This document shows, in pieces, positions 49,275-59,270 of a stretch of DNA of 64,000 bases. The first letter of the stretch is position 1. Every line of letters starts with the position of its first letter. Position numbers and translations under genes: made by a program. The notes under the pieces were generated by a model. That model was not told the origin of the DNA, did not search any database, and saw nothing but the letters and a program-made list of their open reading frames with translations. Source of the stretch: Chlorobiota bacterium (GTDB lineage Bacteria; Bacteroidota; Ignavibacteria; OLB7); assembly GCA_016700335.1 (NCBI GenBank), contig CP065014.1, positions 905,001 to 969,000 of the forward strand. The letters run 5' to 3'.

Positions 49275-50282
49275 TTATTGCAAAGAAAGTTCTATAATTT
49301 TTTCACATAATTGTGCAAAACTCAATCCAATAACAGAAGCTGACTTAGGAACTAAACTTGTGGAGGTCATTCCTGGAAGAGTATTAACTTCTAAACAAAA
49401 GAGATTATTCTCTGAATCTAGCCTGAAGTCAACTCGGCTATAACTTCCGCATGCTAAAGCATCATGTGCCAAAAGAGCAAGAGCTTGAACTTCTTCAGTT
49501 ACATCTAATGGTAAATCAGCAGGTGTAATATATTCGGTTTTACCAGCAGTGTACTTACTTGCATAATCATACATTCCAGATATTGGTTTTATTTCAATAA
49601 CTGGTAATGCTTCTCCACCTAAAATTGGAACTGTAAGTTCTCTACCTTCAATAAATTCTTCAAACAAAATACTACTAGAATATATTGCAGCTGTATTATA
49701 TGCATCCATTAATTCACTTTTATCTTTAACAATAGTTAATCCTACAGTCGATCCACCTGTATTAGGTTTAACAACAACAGGATAGTCGGTATGATCTTTA
49801 ACATACTCTTCCAATTCTTCTATCGTTGCATCATCGGAATTTAAGCAAAACCATTCAGGTGTAGGAACACCTTCAAATTCAAACAATTTTTTACTCATTG
49901 CTTTATCCATTGCAACGCTAGAGCTCATAACTCCTGCACCTGTATATTTAATGCCCATTAGATCTAAAACTGCTTGAACTGTTCCATCTTCACCTGAAGC
50001 ACCATGTAAAGCTAAAAAGGCAATATCAATATCTTTTGGAATTAATTGTAATGATATTATGATATTCTTATTATCATAAGTGCTCAATTCATCCATTGTT
50101 GGAGCATTTTCAGTTGGTTTCCCCAAAGATTCTAGCTCAACCAATGCTTTTTCACCAAGAGCAATATCATAAATCAATACTTCATGACCAGCATCTTTTA
50201 AAGCAATTGCTATAGCTTTTCCACTAGCTAAAGAGACATGTCTTTCTGGTGAAGTTCCTCCAAGCAAAACTGCTATTTTCAT
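49275..50282 (-). CDS. ddl: D-alanine--D-alanine ligase
   Basis: Ddl joins two D-Ala to make the dipeptide of the peptidoglycan stem, using ATP. The protein is 335 residues. Motifs seen are GGTSPERHVSL near the start, LHGASGEDGTVQ near 93-104, the ATP-grasp VVVKPNTGGSTVG near 170, and the metal-binding CLEVNTLPGMTSTSLVP near the end. It is cytosolic. It heads a minus-strand run with the lipoprotein and thioredoxin genes downstream. Confidence 0.96.
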   Translation of the reverse strand: MKIAVLLGGTSPERHVSLASGKAIAIALKDAGHEVLIYDIALGEKALVELESLGKPTENAPTMDELSTYDNKNIIISLQLIPKDIDIAFLALHGASGEDGTVQAVLDLMGIKYTGAGVMSSSVAMDKAMSKKLFEFEGVPTPEWFCLNSDDATIEELEEYVKDHTDYPVVVKPNTGGSTVGLTIVKDKSELMDAYNTAAIYSSSILFEEFIEGRELTVPILGGEALPVIEIKPISGMYDYASKYTAGKTEYITPADLPLDVTEEVQALALLAHDALACGSYSRVDFRLDSENNLFCLEVNTLPGMTSTSLVPKSASVIGLSFAQLCEKIIELSLQ

Positions 50283-50480
50283 AATACAAATAAGTTTGTT
50301 GAAATATATTAAAGGACAATGAAATTAATAAAACTGAAAACGATTATTAATGCTTGCAAAATTAATCTTTAAATAGAAAAGCAGTAAAAATTATTTTTTA
50401 TTTCAAATTTATTGGAACCAAACTAAATTTACAAATACTAACCTTTTATAAATAACTTTTTAACTAAATTTTAAAAAAAA

Positions 50481-50891
50481 ATGAAAACAAAACCAAACTT
50501 TCAAAACATCTTTCTAAAAATGTTTCTTTTAACATTTCTAATTTTTACTACAAACACTTTACTTGCAGCAAATCCAGATTCTTTGAATCATAAAAAACAT
50601 AGGCGTGATAAACGTGAAGACATTAGGGACAAAAAAGAAGATAAAAAAGATTTAAAAGAAGATAGAAAAGACAAAAGAGAGGATATCAAGGATAGAAGAG
50701 AAGACAGACGTGATAAAAGAGAAGATAGACGAGATACTGTAAAAGACAAAGAAGATATTAGAGACAGACGCGAAGATAGACGTGACAAAAGAGAAGATTT
50801 AAAAGATAAAAAGGAAGACAAAAAAGATAAAAGAGAAGATGTAAAAGATAGAAGGGAAGACAGAAGAGATAGAAAGAATAATCCCAAATAA
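50481..50891 (+). CDS. Secreted highly charged heptad-repeat protein
   Basis: This 136-residue protein has a signal peptide (residues 1-29, ending LAA). The mature part is nearly all Lys, Arg, Asp and Glu, in a seven-residue repeat that can be written RDKREDx, about 13 copies, with one break at RDTVKDKED. This pattern favours a single, long alpha-helix without hydrophobic core (charge-stabilised). It has no lipobox and no sorting domain. The open frame on the opposite strand is a shadow of the repeat. It has a hairpin behind it and stands alone. Confidence 0.7.
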   Translation: MKTKPNFQNIFLKMFLLTFLIFTTNTLLAANPDSLNHKKHRRDKREDIRDKKEDKKDLKEDRKDKREDIKDRREDRRDKREDRRDTVKDKEDIRDRREDRRDKREDLKDKKEDKKDKREDVKDRREDRRDRKNNPK

Positions 50892-50924
50892 TTTCTTTAG
50901 TTATTAAAAGTAAATATTATTAAT

Positions 50925-50957
50925 TCCTAAGCAATATCAATTTGCTTAGGACTTTTT
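50925..50957 (+). terminator. Terminator of the charged-repeat gene
   Basis: CCTAAGCAA at 50926-50934 pairs with TTGCTTAGG at 50942-50950, with a seven-base loop, and runs into a T stretch. Confidence 0.8.
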
Positions 50958-51106
50958 AATTATTAATAGAACACTTATTTGAAAATAATTTGATATTTCT
51001 AAAGTTGAATTTTAAAGAAATGAAAAACAAGATATCTATTATTAATTTCTTGAATGAATTAAATTATATAAATCTCAAATTAAAATTAATTAGGATTATT
51101 AAAATA

Positions 51107-52093
51107 TTATTCACTATTAAACTTAAATTTAACTCCTTCTTTAATCATTAAAATCAAACCAACAACAGTAATAAAAATATAGGGTATAAAATGAGTAATC
51201 AGGGTAAACGCAACTGCAATATTATTATCGATATTATATAGTTTAGTAAGTACGCTAATACAAGCATAATGGAATAAACCTGCACCACCTGGTGTTGGTG
51301 CAATTGTTACAGCAATTAATGTTGCTCCTAACATTACGAACATATCTGAAAAATACATATTTTTAAAATCAAAAGCATAAAAACCAAAATAAAAAACCAA
51401 ACCATAAAAAATCCACATTATAATTGAGTAAAAAATAATTTTAACATATTTAGTACCATTATCAAATTTAAAACCCAATCTTATATCATGTAAAATTCTT
51501 TTACCAAATTCTCCAATTTTTATATTAATCAAGTAAATTTTCCCAACTATTAAATCACCAATTTTAGTTTTAATTATAAGCCAAATAAAGAACAAAACAA
51601 CTATTAACGGAATTAAGATAATTAGTAGAAGTTCAATTTCATTTTTGCCATAAAATAAAACTGAAAGTTTATCTTTAGCAGAATAAATTAAAAAGGTAAT
51701 TAAAACTAAAAGTACAATTCCATCTAAGAGTCGTTCAACTATTACTGTAGCAGCAATTTGTGTAAAAGGTCTATTAATTTTCTTAGAAAGTAATAATGGT
51801 CTGATTGCTTCCCCAGATCTAGGGATTAAATTGCTCATTGCATAACCAATTATTGTATAAGTAAAAGTAAATGTTGATTTTATTTGGTTGGATTCAGATA
51901 TCATTAATCTCCATCTTTCAGCTCTTATTAAATGTGCAATTAACATGCTAAATGCTTGTAAGACTACAAACCAAATTTTAACATCTTTCAAAGATTTAAA
52001 TATTTGAGACCATTCAACACCTTTAAATGAAAACCATAAGCCAATTATAACTACAATTGAAATGAGAATAATGTATATTGATTTTTTTAACAA
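51107..52093 (-). CDS. YbhN-like/UPF0104 membrane protein (LPG synthase flippase fold)
   Basis: This 328-residue protein has about eight hydrophobic helices and no soluble catalytic domain. Landmarks are LSNLIPRSGEAIRPLLL and TPTPGGAG-type loops (APTPGGAGLFHYA), typical of the family that includes the flippase part of lysylphosphatidylglycerol synthase and YbhN/AglD. Probably a lipid or polyprenol-linked sugar transporter in the inner membrane. It starts with TTG at 52093. The gap upstream of 303 bases holds the promoter of the divergent AAA gene. Confidence 0.85.
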   Translation of the reverse strand: MLKKSIYIILISIVVIIGLWFSFKGVEWSQIFKSLKDVKIWFVVLQAFSMLIAHLIRAERWRLMISESNQIKSTFTFTYTIIGYAMSNLIPRSGEAIRPLLLSKKINRPFTQIAATVIVERLLDGIVLLVLITFLIYSAKDKLSVLFYGKNEIELLLIILIPLIVVLFFIWLIIKTKIGDLIVGKIYLINIKIGEFGKRILHDIRLGFKFDNGTKYVKIIFYSIIMWIFYGLVFYFGFYAFDFKNMYFSDMFVMLGATLIAVTIAPTPGGAGLFHYACISVLTKLYNIDNNIAVAFTLITHFIPYIFITVVGLILMIKEGVKFKFNSE

Positions 52094-52310
52094 GATAATT
52101 TTTAATGGAAATTTTTATTTATAAATTAATATAGTTATAACTTTTAGATTAAAATCATTAGTGAAATTAATTTTTTTTTTGGTTCTAAAGTTTTAAGTTA
52201 AAAAATTTCTTTCAAATTGAAATTACAAATATGGTTTATTAAGATTCAGTTAAAATAATTGGATTAAAAATATTTATACATCGAATAAATGTTTGTAATT
52301 TAAAAAATAA

Positions 52311-52344
52311 TTTGGCTTATTAATAATAGGGTTTAATATATTTG
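52311..52344 (+). promoter_or_regulatory. Candidate promoter of the AAA ATPase gene
   Basis: TTTG at 52311-52314 and TATATTTG at 52337-52344 are 22 bases apart, within the range described for Bacteroidetes promoters. The -7 box is 52 bases upstream of the ATG at 52397. The rest of 52094-52396 is AT-rich without other recognised elements. Confidence 0.5.
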
Positions 52345-52396
52345 CCAAGTAAAATCTCTCTCATTAAAATTCTACGAAAACTAATAATTATCAAAC

Positions 52397-53701
52397 ATGG
52401 CATTTGATTTTCAACGTACAATTCAAGAATTGCAGAACGCAATTGAGTTCGTTAATTCAAGGTTAATTAATCGTGAAGAAGTAATAGAACAAATATTCTG
52501 TGCTATTCTAACAGGTGAGCATGCTCTTATTCAAAGCAGAACAGGAGTTGCAAAATCATTAATGACTGAACAGATTTTTAGTTTGATTAATGGTGCAAAA
52601 TATTTCAAGGTTCAAGCTTCTAAAGAACAACAACCAGATACTTATTTTGGTGCATTAGATATTGGAAAACTTAAGGAAGGTATAATTTGGCATAGAACTG
52701 AAGGAAGTTTGGTTGAAAGTGAATTCGGATTTATTGATGAAATATTTGATGCTAATGATTTTACTCTTCGTGCTTTATTATCTTTATTAAATGAAAGGCA
52801 ATTAATGTTAGGTGTTCAAAATCAAAAAGCAGCTATTCATACTGTAATTGCAGCTACAAATTATTTGCGAATTTCTGATATTACAGAAGCTTTGTTAGAT
52901 AGATTTGCATACCAATCAGTAATATTTCCCGATAAAGATCCTTTTACACAATATAGAATTTCTAGGCAATACCTAACTCATGGAGGAAGAGTTGCAATTC
53001 CACCAAAAAAAATTGAGTATTCAGATTTGTATGAAGTTTCTAAAATGTGTAATGGAGAAAGTGATTTAGTAACTATAACAATTCCTCAAGAAATTGCTTA
53101 CTATACTAATCTAGTTATTAGATATTATGAAGAACTAAGGAATAGGCAATTAGCTTCAAGACCAGATGATATGCCAGGGCGTGATTTTTATATTTCTCCA
53201 CGTAAACAAATGAAGGCTTTTGATTTATTAAGAGCTATTGCTTTTATGCATGGAAGAAGTACTGTTACTTTATCTGATGTAGATAAATTGTACGTACTTT
53301 TTACAACAATTGGAATTACTGAAGAAAGAGAAATATGGAAGAAAGCTAGCGATGCATTATCTCATCAATTTAATGCAACTAAAGCATTAGAGCAAATAAA
53401 AATTTTATTGGATTTAAAAGATATTCTAGATCAAATGAAAGTTAATCCAGAATTGATGTTGAAACCAATTCCAGGCTTTGAAGGTTCACAATCTAAAAGA
53501 TCTATCCTAGAATGGGCAAAAGAAACTGTTGGAGTTAGTAATGCTGAATTTGAAAATAACAAAAGAATAATAACAGAATTTTTAGACAAATTTGAACCTA
53601 CAACTGATGAAGTTCGTGATCTTAGAGCAAAAGTCCAAAAAGATACTTGGTTAATATTTAGGTCAGGTGGTAACCAACTTGAAGAGACTGCACTACATTA
53701 A
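52397..53701 (+). CDS. MoxR/RavA-type AAA ATPase
   Basis: This 434-residue AAA+ ATPase has Walker A SRTGVAKS (47-54), Walker B FGFIDEIF (110-117) and sensor AATNYLR. The stretches FGALDIGKLKEG and LLSLLNERQLMLG are those of the RavA-like MoxR branch. MoxR ATPases are chaperones that work with VWA-domain partners to mature metal or membrane protein complexes. No VWA or DUF58 partner is adjacent; a VWA protein lies 30 kb away but is exported. It is cytosolic and probably monocistronic. Confidence 0.88.
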   Translation: MAFDFQRTIQELQNAIEFVNSRLINREEVIEQIFCAILTGEHALIQSRTGVAKSLMTEQIFSLINGAKYFKVQASKEQQPDTYFGALDIGKLKEGIIWHRTEGSLVESEFGFIDEIFDANDFTLRALLSLLNERQLMLGVQNQKAAIHTVIAATNYLRISDITEALLDRFAYQSVIFPDKDPFTQYRISRQYLTHGGRVAIPPKKIEYSDLYEVSKMCNGESDLVTITIPQEIAYYTNLVIRYYEELRNRQLASRPDDMPGRDFYISPRKQMKAFDLLRAIAFMHGRSTVTLSDVDKLYVLFTTIGITEEREIWKKASDALSHQFNATKALEQIKILLDLKDILDQMKVNPELMLKPIPGFEGSQSKRSILEWAKETVGVSNAEFENNKRIITEFLDKFEPTTDEVRDLRAKVQKDTWLIFRSGGNQLEETALH

Positions 53702-53751
53702 AAGATTTTTACTATTATATTTAAAATCTGAACATTATTCCTTTATTTATT

Positions 53752-55338
53752 TTATAAGTTATTTAAATTAATTTTATATACTTTATTAATTATTCCTAGT
53801 TTTACTTTTACAAAGTAACAACCCTTTAGTTTATCAATTTCTCTATTTTGAATTTCATGAAAACCTTTTGCGAAAAATTTATTGGTGCAAACCTCACATA
53901 CAATCCTTCCAAGTTCATCATAAATATTAATTGATACTAATGAATTAACTTTTTGTTCAAACCTAATATTCTTTGAGTTAATTTCAAAAAATAAATCTGT
54001 TGATCCAGATTGAACAATATCATTTGTTGATTGATTAATTCTTACAGATAATATGCTTGTTTTATTGTTTTCAATTCTTGTCCAAATTCCATATATAATA
54101 TCTTTGTAAGCTGTAACACCAATATAATCTCCTAAAAATATACTTTTATCTGGTGTAAAAGATGATTCACTAATTTTAATATTATTAAAATTGTCACCTC
54201 CATCTGTTGAGGTTGCTAAATATACATCAGTAGCATCATTTATGCTTGACCTTCTATCATAAAAAATTATATGAATTTTCCCATTTGATTGATCAAGAGT
54301 CATTGATGAAAAGAATTGAGCTTTTTTAGTTAAATCATTGTTAACGATGATTGGTTTGCTCCAAGTTAAACCTTTGTCAACTGACTTTATAATCCATACA
54401 TCTGGATTATCAACTCCGTTCCTTTGATCAGTCCAACTAACATAAATTGTTCCCTTATAAACAGAGTTACTATTATCAACTGAGATTGATGGTAAACCAT
54501 TACATCTTTGTAGACCTGAAACTAAATAATCCCATCCTCCTTTCTGATCTGAAATTACAATATCATTATTAAGCCAAGTTTCACCACCATCAATTGATTT
54601 ATCAAAAAACAATTTTTGATTATAAGCCCATACAACATACAAATTGCCTTCTGAATCTACTGCTGGTGAAGCTCCTTCAGTAGCATCATCTCCATCCAAA
54701 CAACTACCACTTTTATCATTTATTCTTTTTGATATGCTCCATGAATTTCCACTATCTGTGGATTTAGAAAACATAATGTTTGAGCTATCATTAGGCTTAT
54801 TAGATGAGTACTCGTCAAATTGAGTCCAGGTAAGATAAATATTCCCAGAATACTTGCCATTTGATAAATCAATGCATCCCCATTCTTTATCCTGATCTCT
54901 TAAAGGAAATTTATCATCATATCCAGTTGCACTTTCAGTCTCCCAAGTTTGCCCTTTATCAAAACTTTTTTGACATATTATTCTATCAAGCCAAGTTGTT
55001 TTGTTTGATTTATTTGAATAAGACAAATGAAAATAATAAAAATTGTTTTTGTAAACTGATAAAATAAATGGATCTCCCCATACACCATATTTAGATATTA
55101 TATTTGCAGTATTCCAAGTTGAGCCTCCATTATTTGAAGTGAACACTTTATCAATATTTGCTCCAGCAACTAATTCATTTACATTGTTTGGATTTAATGC
55201 AATATGCACTTCGCTAGTAGTAGGGTCGTTATTTACAATAATATTTTTAAACTGAGAAAAAACAAAGTTTCTTACAATTAAGCTCAAAATAATAACATGT
55301 ATTAAAATTACAATTAAACTATTTATTATTTTTATCAT
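53752..55338 (-). CDS. Secreted BNR/sialidase-fold protein with T9SS sorting domain
   Basis: This 528-residue protein has a signal/anchor start (IKIINSLIVILIHVIILS). BNR Asp-boxes such as NNGGSTW, KSTDSGNSW, KSIDGGETW and KSVDKGLTW make a beta-propeller between 30 and 430. The last 75 residues (FEQKVNSLVSINIYDELGRIV through KLGIINKVYKI) look like a T9SS sorting domain. Architecture matches the gene at 11517-13415. The stop of the bshB1 frame lies only two bases upstream of this start, so expression is probably coupled. Confidence 0.8.
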   Translation of the reverse strand: MIKIINSLIVILIHVIILSLIVRNFVFSQFKNIIVNNDPTTSEVHIALNPNNVNELVAGANIDKVFTSNNGGSTWNTANIISKYGVWGDPFILSVYKNNFYYFHLSYSNKSNKTTWLDRIICQKSFDKGQTWETESATGYDDKFPLRDQDKEWGCIDLSNGKYSGNIYLTWTQFDEYSSNKPNDSSNIMFSKSTDSGNSWSISKRINDKSGSCLDGDDATEGASPAVDSEGNLYVVWAYNQKLFFDKSIDGGETWLNNDIVISDQKGGWDYLVSGLQRCNGLPSISVDNSNSVYKGTIYVSWTDQRNGVDNPDVWIIKSVDKGLTWSKPIIVNNDLTKKAQFFSSMTLDQSNGKIHIIFYDRRSSINDATDVYLATSTDGGDNFNNIKISESSFTPDKSIFLGDYIGVTAYKDIIYGIWTRIENNKTSILSVRINQSTNDIVQSGSTDLFFEINSKNIRFEQKVNSLVSINIYDELGRIVCEVCTNKFFAKGFHEIQNREIDKLKGCYFVKVKLGIINKVYKINLNNL

Positions 55339-55340
55339 AG

Positions 55341-56085
55341 TTAAATTAAATTTTCTAAATCATAAATTTTTAATGGTATATTTTTTAAGCTCATAAATCC
55401 CTCTCCATACTTAGCCCCAATCATCCATCCCCAATGCCTCATTCGGGCAATTAAAGCTTCCATAAAATCCGGATTTGAAATGAATGTTTCTGGTTCTCCT
55501 ACTCTTTCTTGAGTTTTCACGCCAGGTAAAGTAACTTGTGAAGAATATGCTGCTGAAGCTTTTAATTTATCATTAAATTCATCACTTATATCAATTACAA
55601 AATCAGGTATAGTTTCATAGGAATGAAAAAAACAAAACATTCTTTCAGGTCTGTGAGGTTGTTGATCAACATTATTATAAGTTGTTTTTTCGTGTCTTAA
55701 ACCTGAATCAAAATAAGCTCTTCTAACTAATTTATGAACTGCTTCATGATCTGGGTGCCTATCATATTCCCATGGAAACAAAATTATCTTTGGTTTGAAA
55801 TGTCTGATTGCTTTAACTACCTTTAAAGTATTCAATTTATTAACTTCTATATTTCCATCAGGCAATCCTAAATTCCATCTCAAATCAGAAGTAATACCAA
55901 GAATTCTATTTGCATTATTTGTTTCATGATTTCGTAGTTCCATTGAACCTCTAGAACCCCTTTCTCCTTTTGTTAAATCGCAAATTGCAAAACATTTTCC
56001 TTGTTTCTTAGATTTTTAAAAGAGTACCAGCAATACAAAATTCAGCATCATCAGGATGAGCAGTAATAACTAATATATCTGTCAT
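55341..56085 (-). pseudogene. bshB1: N-acetylglucosaminyl-malate deacetylase BshB1, frameshifted
   Basis: BshB1 deacetylates GlcNAc-malate in bacillithiol synthesis. The intact frame 55341-55943 gives only the C-terminal 200 residues (with HPDHEAVH, the second zinc motif). The missing N-terminus is found just upstream on the minus strand, starting at ATG 56085 and reading TDILVITAHPDDAEFC, the first zinc motif. The frames are joined if one base is removed from a five-base run (T on the plus strand, 56013-56017). The result would be 247 residues, the normal length. The rest of the gene is intact, so a base-calling error or a very recent mutation is likely. Confidence 0.85.
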
Positions 56086-56128
56086 AAATTTATTTTAAAA
56101 TGTAAATCGATTTTTGTTTAAATAACGA

Positions 56129-57586
56129 TTAAAATGATACTTTTGGAGTTAGGAAAAAAATGAATGGATGCTCATAAGTTCTATTTGATCTTAACAGATT
56201 GTTTGATAATCCACTAAATTTAAAACCAAAATTATTTGTTAACCATGTTTCAAAACTGGCTATTAGACTTAAATTAGACATTACAATTTTAATCGATGAA
56301 TTACCTTCATAAAAAGAGTAATTAAAATTAGAATATAATGATAAATATCTTTCAGTATTAACAATAGATGAATTTGAATTATTTATTGATAATTGATCAA
56401 ATACGTTATAGTTAAGACCTATGCTAAAGCTTGTATGATTCTTTAACTTAAAATTATAATATAAAAGCAAATCTTGAGAGTTAACGTAACTACTATCATT
56501 AAAACCAAATAACCAAGGTGAGTATTTAAATAAACAATTAAAATTTGAGTAATTTACTTCACCTATCAGACCAAAAGTCGGTTCTAAAATTCTTTTTTTG
56601 TAAAATCCAAAGTTAGTATTTCCTCCAGAAAATGGAAGTAATAAACCCAATGAGTAATTGATATATTCTAAATTTAAATTCAAGTTCCCATTGTTCCAGA
56701 AAATCGAATTTGGTTCATTATTACTAAATGAAATTTTCCCATATACTTCATTATCAAATTTATACTTAAGTTCATCTAAGGAGATTTCAAAATGACTATT
56801 TTCTGAAAACTCATTTTCATAATTTAAATATTCATTATTAGTTGATTCTAAAGAATCGGAATTAATGATTTGATATAGCAAATTATCTCCCAAAGCAATT
56901 CTAATGTCTCGTACGTTAAACAAATTAATATCACCAAATCTAAGCCACTGTACTGATTTATCAATTTTCAATTTATCTGAATTAGAACATTTTATAACTC
57001 CTAAAACATTTTTATTTGAATTTATTAAATTTAGCTTCTCTTTATTTGGATTAGTTATAAAAAAATAACTTCTTAATGAATACTTAATTCTATCTAGAAA
57101 GTAATTAGACCTAATAAATTTTGGTAAAAGCTTCGCTTCAGAATGAGGTTTAATGGAAGTTACATCTGAACTAACTTTATTAATATAGATGTAATCTGGA
57201 ATAAGAGAAGGGTTTATTACTTTAAGTTTTTCGTTTATCCAAAAACAATTTCTATTTATAATTGAATCTATTAAATCATTATTTAAAAATTCATTAAAAC
57301 CAGAATCTATTACAATAGTTCCAATAGTAATTTGTAATAAAGATAATTTGTATTTATTGATTTCAAAATCAAGTTTTACCGAAATTCTTACATTATCTTC
57401 TAGCCTTGCTGTTTGAACGTTTGGATTCTCTTTTGTTAACCAATCATTTGCATTAATAACAATTTGCTTAGCTATATTTTGTTCGAGTTTTAAATCTTTA
57501 TTCTGGATAGTCCATTCTGATATATATACTGATTGGGAAAAAACCGATATTGGTATTATAAAAATCAGAAAAAAAATGGATTTCAT
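56129..57586 (-). CDS. Probable outer-membrane beta-barrel protein
   Basis: This 485-residue exported protein has a signal peptide (MKSIFFLIFIIPISVFSQ). Residues 20-270 are soluble in character, with a helix-strand start (QNIAKQIVINANDWLTKE). From about 280 to the end, alternating strands of 9-12 residues end in LTPKVSF with a final Phe, the common mark of outer-membrane barrels. No family is recognised. It lies between the GldM-like gene (67 bases upstream) and bshB1 (43 bases downstream), so it may belong to the secretion-like unit. It is not similar in layout to PorP/SprF or GldN as far as I can see. Confidence 0.6.
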   Translation of the reverse strand: MKSIFFLIFIIPISVFSQSVYISEWTIQNKDLKLEQNIAKQIVINANDWLTKENPNVQTARLEDNVRISVKLDFEINKYKLSLLQITIGTIVIDSGFNEFLNNDLIDSIINRNCFWINEKLKVINPSLIPDYIYINKVSSDVTSIKPHSEAKLLPKFIRSNYFLDRIKYSLRSYFFITNPNKEKLNLINSNKNVLGVIKCSNSDKLKIDKSVQWLRFGDINLFNVRDIRIALGDNLLYQIINSDSLESTNNEYLNYENEFSENSHFEISLDELKYKFDNEVYGKISFSNNEPNSIFWNNGNLNLNLEYINYSLGLLLPFSGGNTNFGFYKKRILEPTFGLIGEVNYSNFNCLFKYSPWLFGFNDSSYVNSQDLLLYYNFKLKNHTSFSIGLNYNVFDQLSINNSNSSIVNTERYLSLYSNFNYSFYEGNSSIKIVMSNLSLIASFETWLTNNFGFKFSGLSNNLLRSNRTYEHPFIFFLTPKVSF

Positions 57587-57653
57587 TAAATCTATAAAAG
57601 TAAAAAAGATATATAATTTAAGAGATAAAATTTAAATTAAAAATTTATTTAAG

Positions 57654-59201
57654 TTAATCTCCTTTAAAATTAACTGGATTTGATTTCGATAAACTACCTC
57701 TTTGATCTAAAGCATAAGCATGAAAAGTGAAATCTTGATTTTTATCTTTAATTTTAATTCTCCATGTTTGAATATGTGATTGATTTACATTATCAAATCT
57801 ATATTTTTCAGTAACTTCTTCAGGATCTAAAGCATTTCCAGAATCAACAATTAATTTTGCTTTATTTGGCAAGCCTTTAAATTTTCCAAATGAAGTTGTA
57901 GTAACAATAGCTTCATCTGCTATTTGTTTGGGTTGAGATATATTAGGTTTAGGAGCTGTTACAATATCAATCGCAAATTCGTCAGATTTCTGATTTGAAA
58001 TATACCTTTTAATAAGTAACTTACCCTGATTAACAGGTGTGTAAGATACAATTGCACTAGTTTGATTATTGCTGAGTACAAGTTTTTCATTTTCAAAAAC
58101 TGCTAAGCTTATTTGATCGTTTGGAGTACCATCTGAAGTAAAATCAAACCTGTAAGTTTCTCCAGCAATTAATGTTTTAGGTATTTGAGGTGGAATTAAA
58201 GGAGTCGTATTTATTTGAAAATATGAAGTAGCAATTCTTCCATCTTTCCTTTTTGCTGTTACTTCAACTTTAGATTCTCCTATAATAGGAGCAATTCCTG
58301 TTAATACAATTGATGTTTGCGTTCTTGAAGAAATTTCAGCATTTCCTTTTATAAAAAATTCAATATCTTTATTTGCTAATGCACCTGTAACAAGAATTTT
58401 ATTATTCCAAGTTGCATTTGGTACAGATCTAATTAGATTCAAGTTATTATTAAGTTCAAAGGGAATAGATTCAATTAATCTATTTGAATTTTCTAGATTA
58501 AGTTGACTTTGAGTAAACACAGATAATGAATCATTAACTTTATTAGATACTGATGATAAAGAGTTATTTGATTTTATCATTTCTGCAATGTTCAGAGCAT
58601 TATTCTCATTTACATTAATCACATTTATTGTAAATGTAACTGAATCACTTAAGCGTCCTCTTTTCTTTAATATTGAATTAATGTATTCTCTAGTATCTTT
58701 ATCAGTTATATAGTTTGGGATATTTGGTAAAGCAGTTGCTTTAATGGTTGCATAATAAACTGCTGAACTTTTAAGTTTGTTACTAGGAATCCAAAGGAAC
58801 TTAGCTTTAGATTCGTTTATCATTTCTAGCCTAGCCGATTCTTGATTTACTTCCAGTCTTGTTGAACTGTCTTGGATTGAAATTATTTCAAATTTTAAAT
58901 CATGAACTTTCCCAATAGCTTCAATTATATTAGTACTGTCAACATCTAATTTATCTGTGGAAATATTCTTAATAACTCCAGGTAATATTGGATAAATCAT
59001 TGCAGCTTTCTTTACACCTAACCTAAATTCACCTTTTATCATGCTTGTTAAAGCTGATTCAAGTTTTGAATTTGTTTTAGATGCTTTTTCTTTTGGAGAA
59101 GTGCTTAATAACAATAATGTAGCAGAAAGATATAAAACAAAATATATTTCTACTGACACCCTTTTTCTCGGATTCGATATTTTATTTTTATTTTCTATCA
59201 A
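57654..59201 (-). CDS. Divergent GldM/PorM-like periplasmic protein
   Basis: This 515-residue protein has one N-terminal membrane helix (residues 15-35, flanked by Arg and Lys), a helical region to about 240, and then Ig-like beta domains to the end. This layout and length match GldM/PorM (513 residues in F. johnsoniae), the periplasm-spanning rod of the T9SS motor. The sequence itself is not clearly like GldM, so the call rests on layout and on the GldL-like gene 69 bases upstream. It starts with TTG at 59201. Alternative: an unrelated single-pass protein with Ig domains. Confidence 0.4.
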   Translation of the reverse strand: MIENKNKISNPRKRVSVEIYFVLYLSATLLLLSTSPKEKASKTNSKLESALTSMIKGEFRLGVKKAAMIYPILPGVIKNISTDKLDVDSTNIIEAIGKVHDLKFEIISIQDSSTRLEVNQESARLEMINESKAKFLWIPSNKLKSSAVYYATIKATALPNIPNYITDKDTREYINSILKKRGRLSDSVTFTINVINVNENNALNIAEMIKSNNSLSSVSNKVNDSLSVFTQSQLNLENSNRLIESIPFELNNNLNLIRSVPNATWNNKILVTGALANKDIEFFIKGNAEISSRTQTSIVLTGIAPIIGESKVEVTAKRKDGRIATSYFQINTTPLIPPQIPKTLIAGETYRFDFTSDGTPNDQISLAVFENEKLVLSNNQTSAIVSYTPVNQGKLLIKRYISNQKSDEFAIDIVTAPKPNISQPKQIADEAIVTTTSFGKFKGLPNKAKLIVDSGNALDPEEVTEKYRFDNVNQSHIQTWRIKIKDKNQDFTFHAYALDQRGSLSKSNPVNFKGD

Positions 59202-59270
59202 TAAAATTATGTGAAGTAAATTCTATTAAAAAACTTTTAGATTTTATAATTACCTTATAAAATTTAAGTT

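Noticed and set aside
50588..50887. 99-residue minus-strand open frame rich in Leu and Ser
   Set aside because: It is the antisense shadow of the charged heptad repeat.
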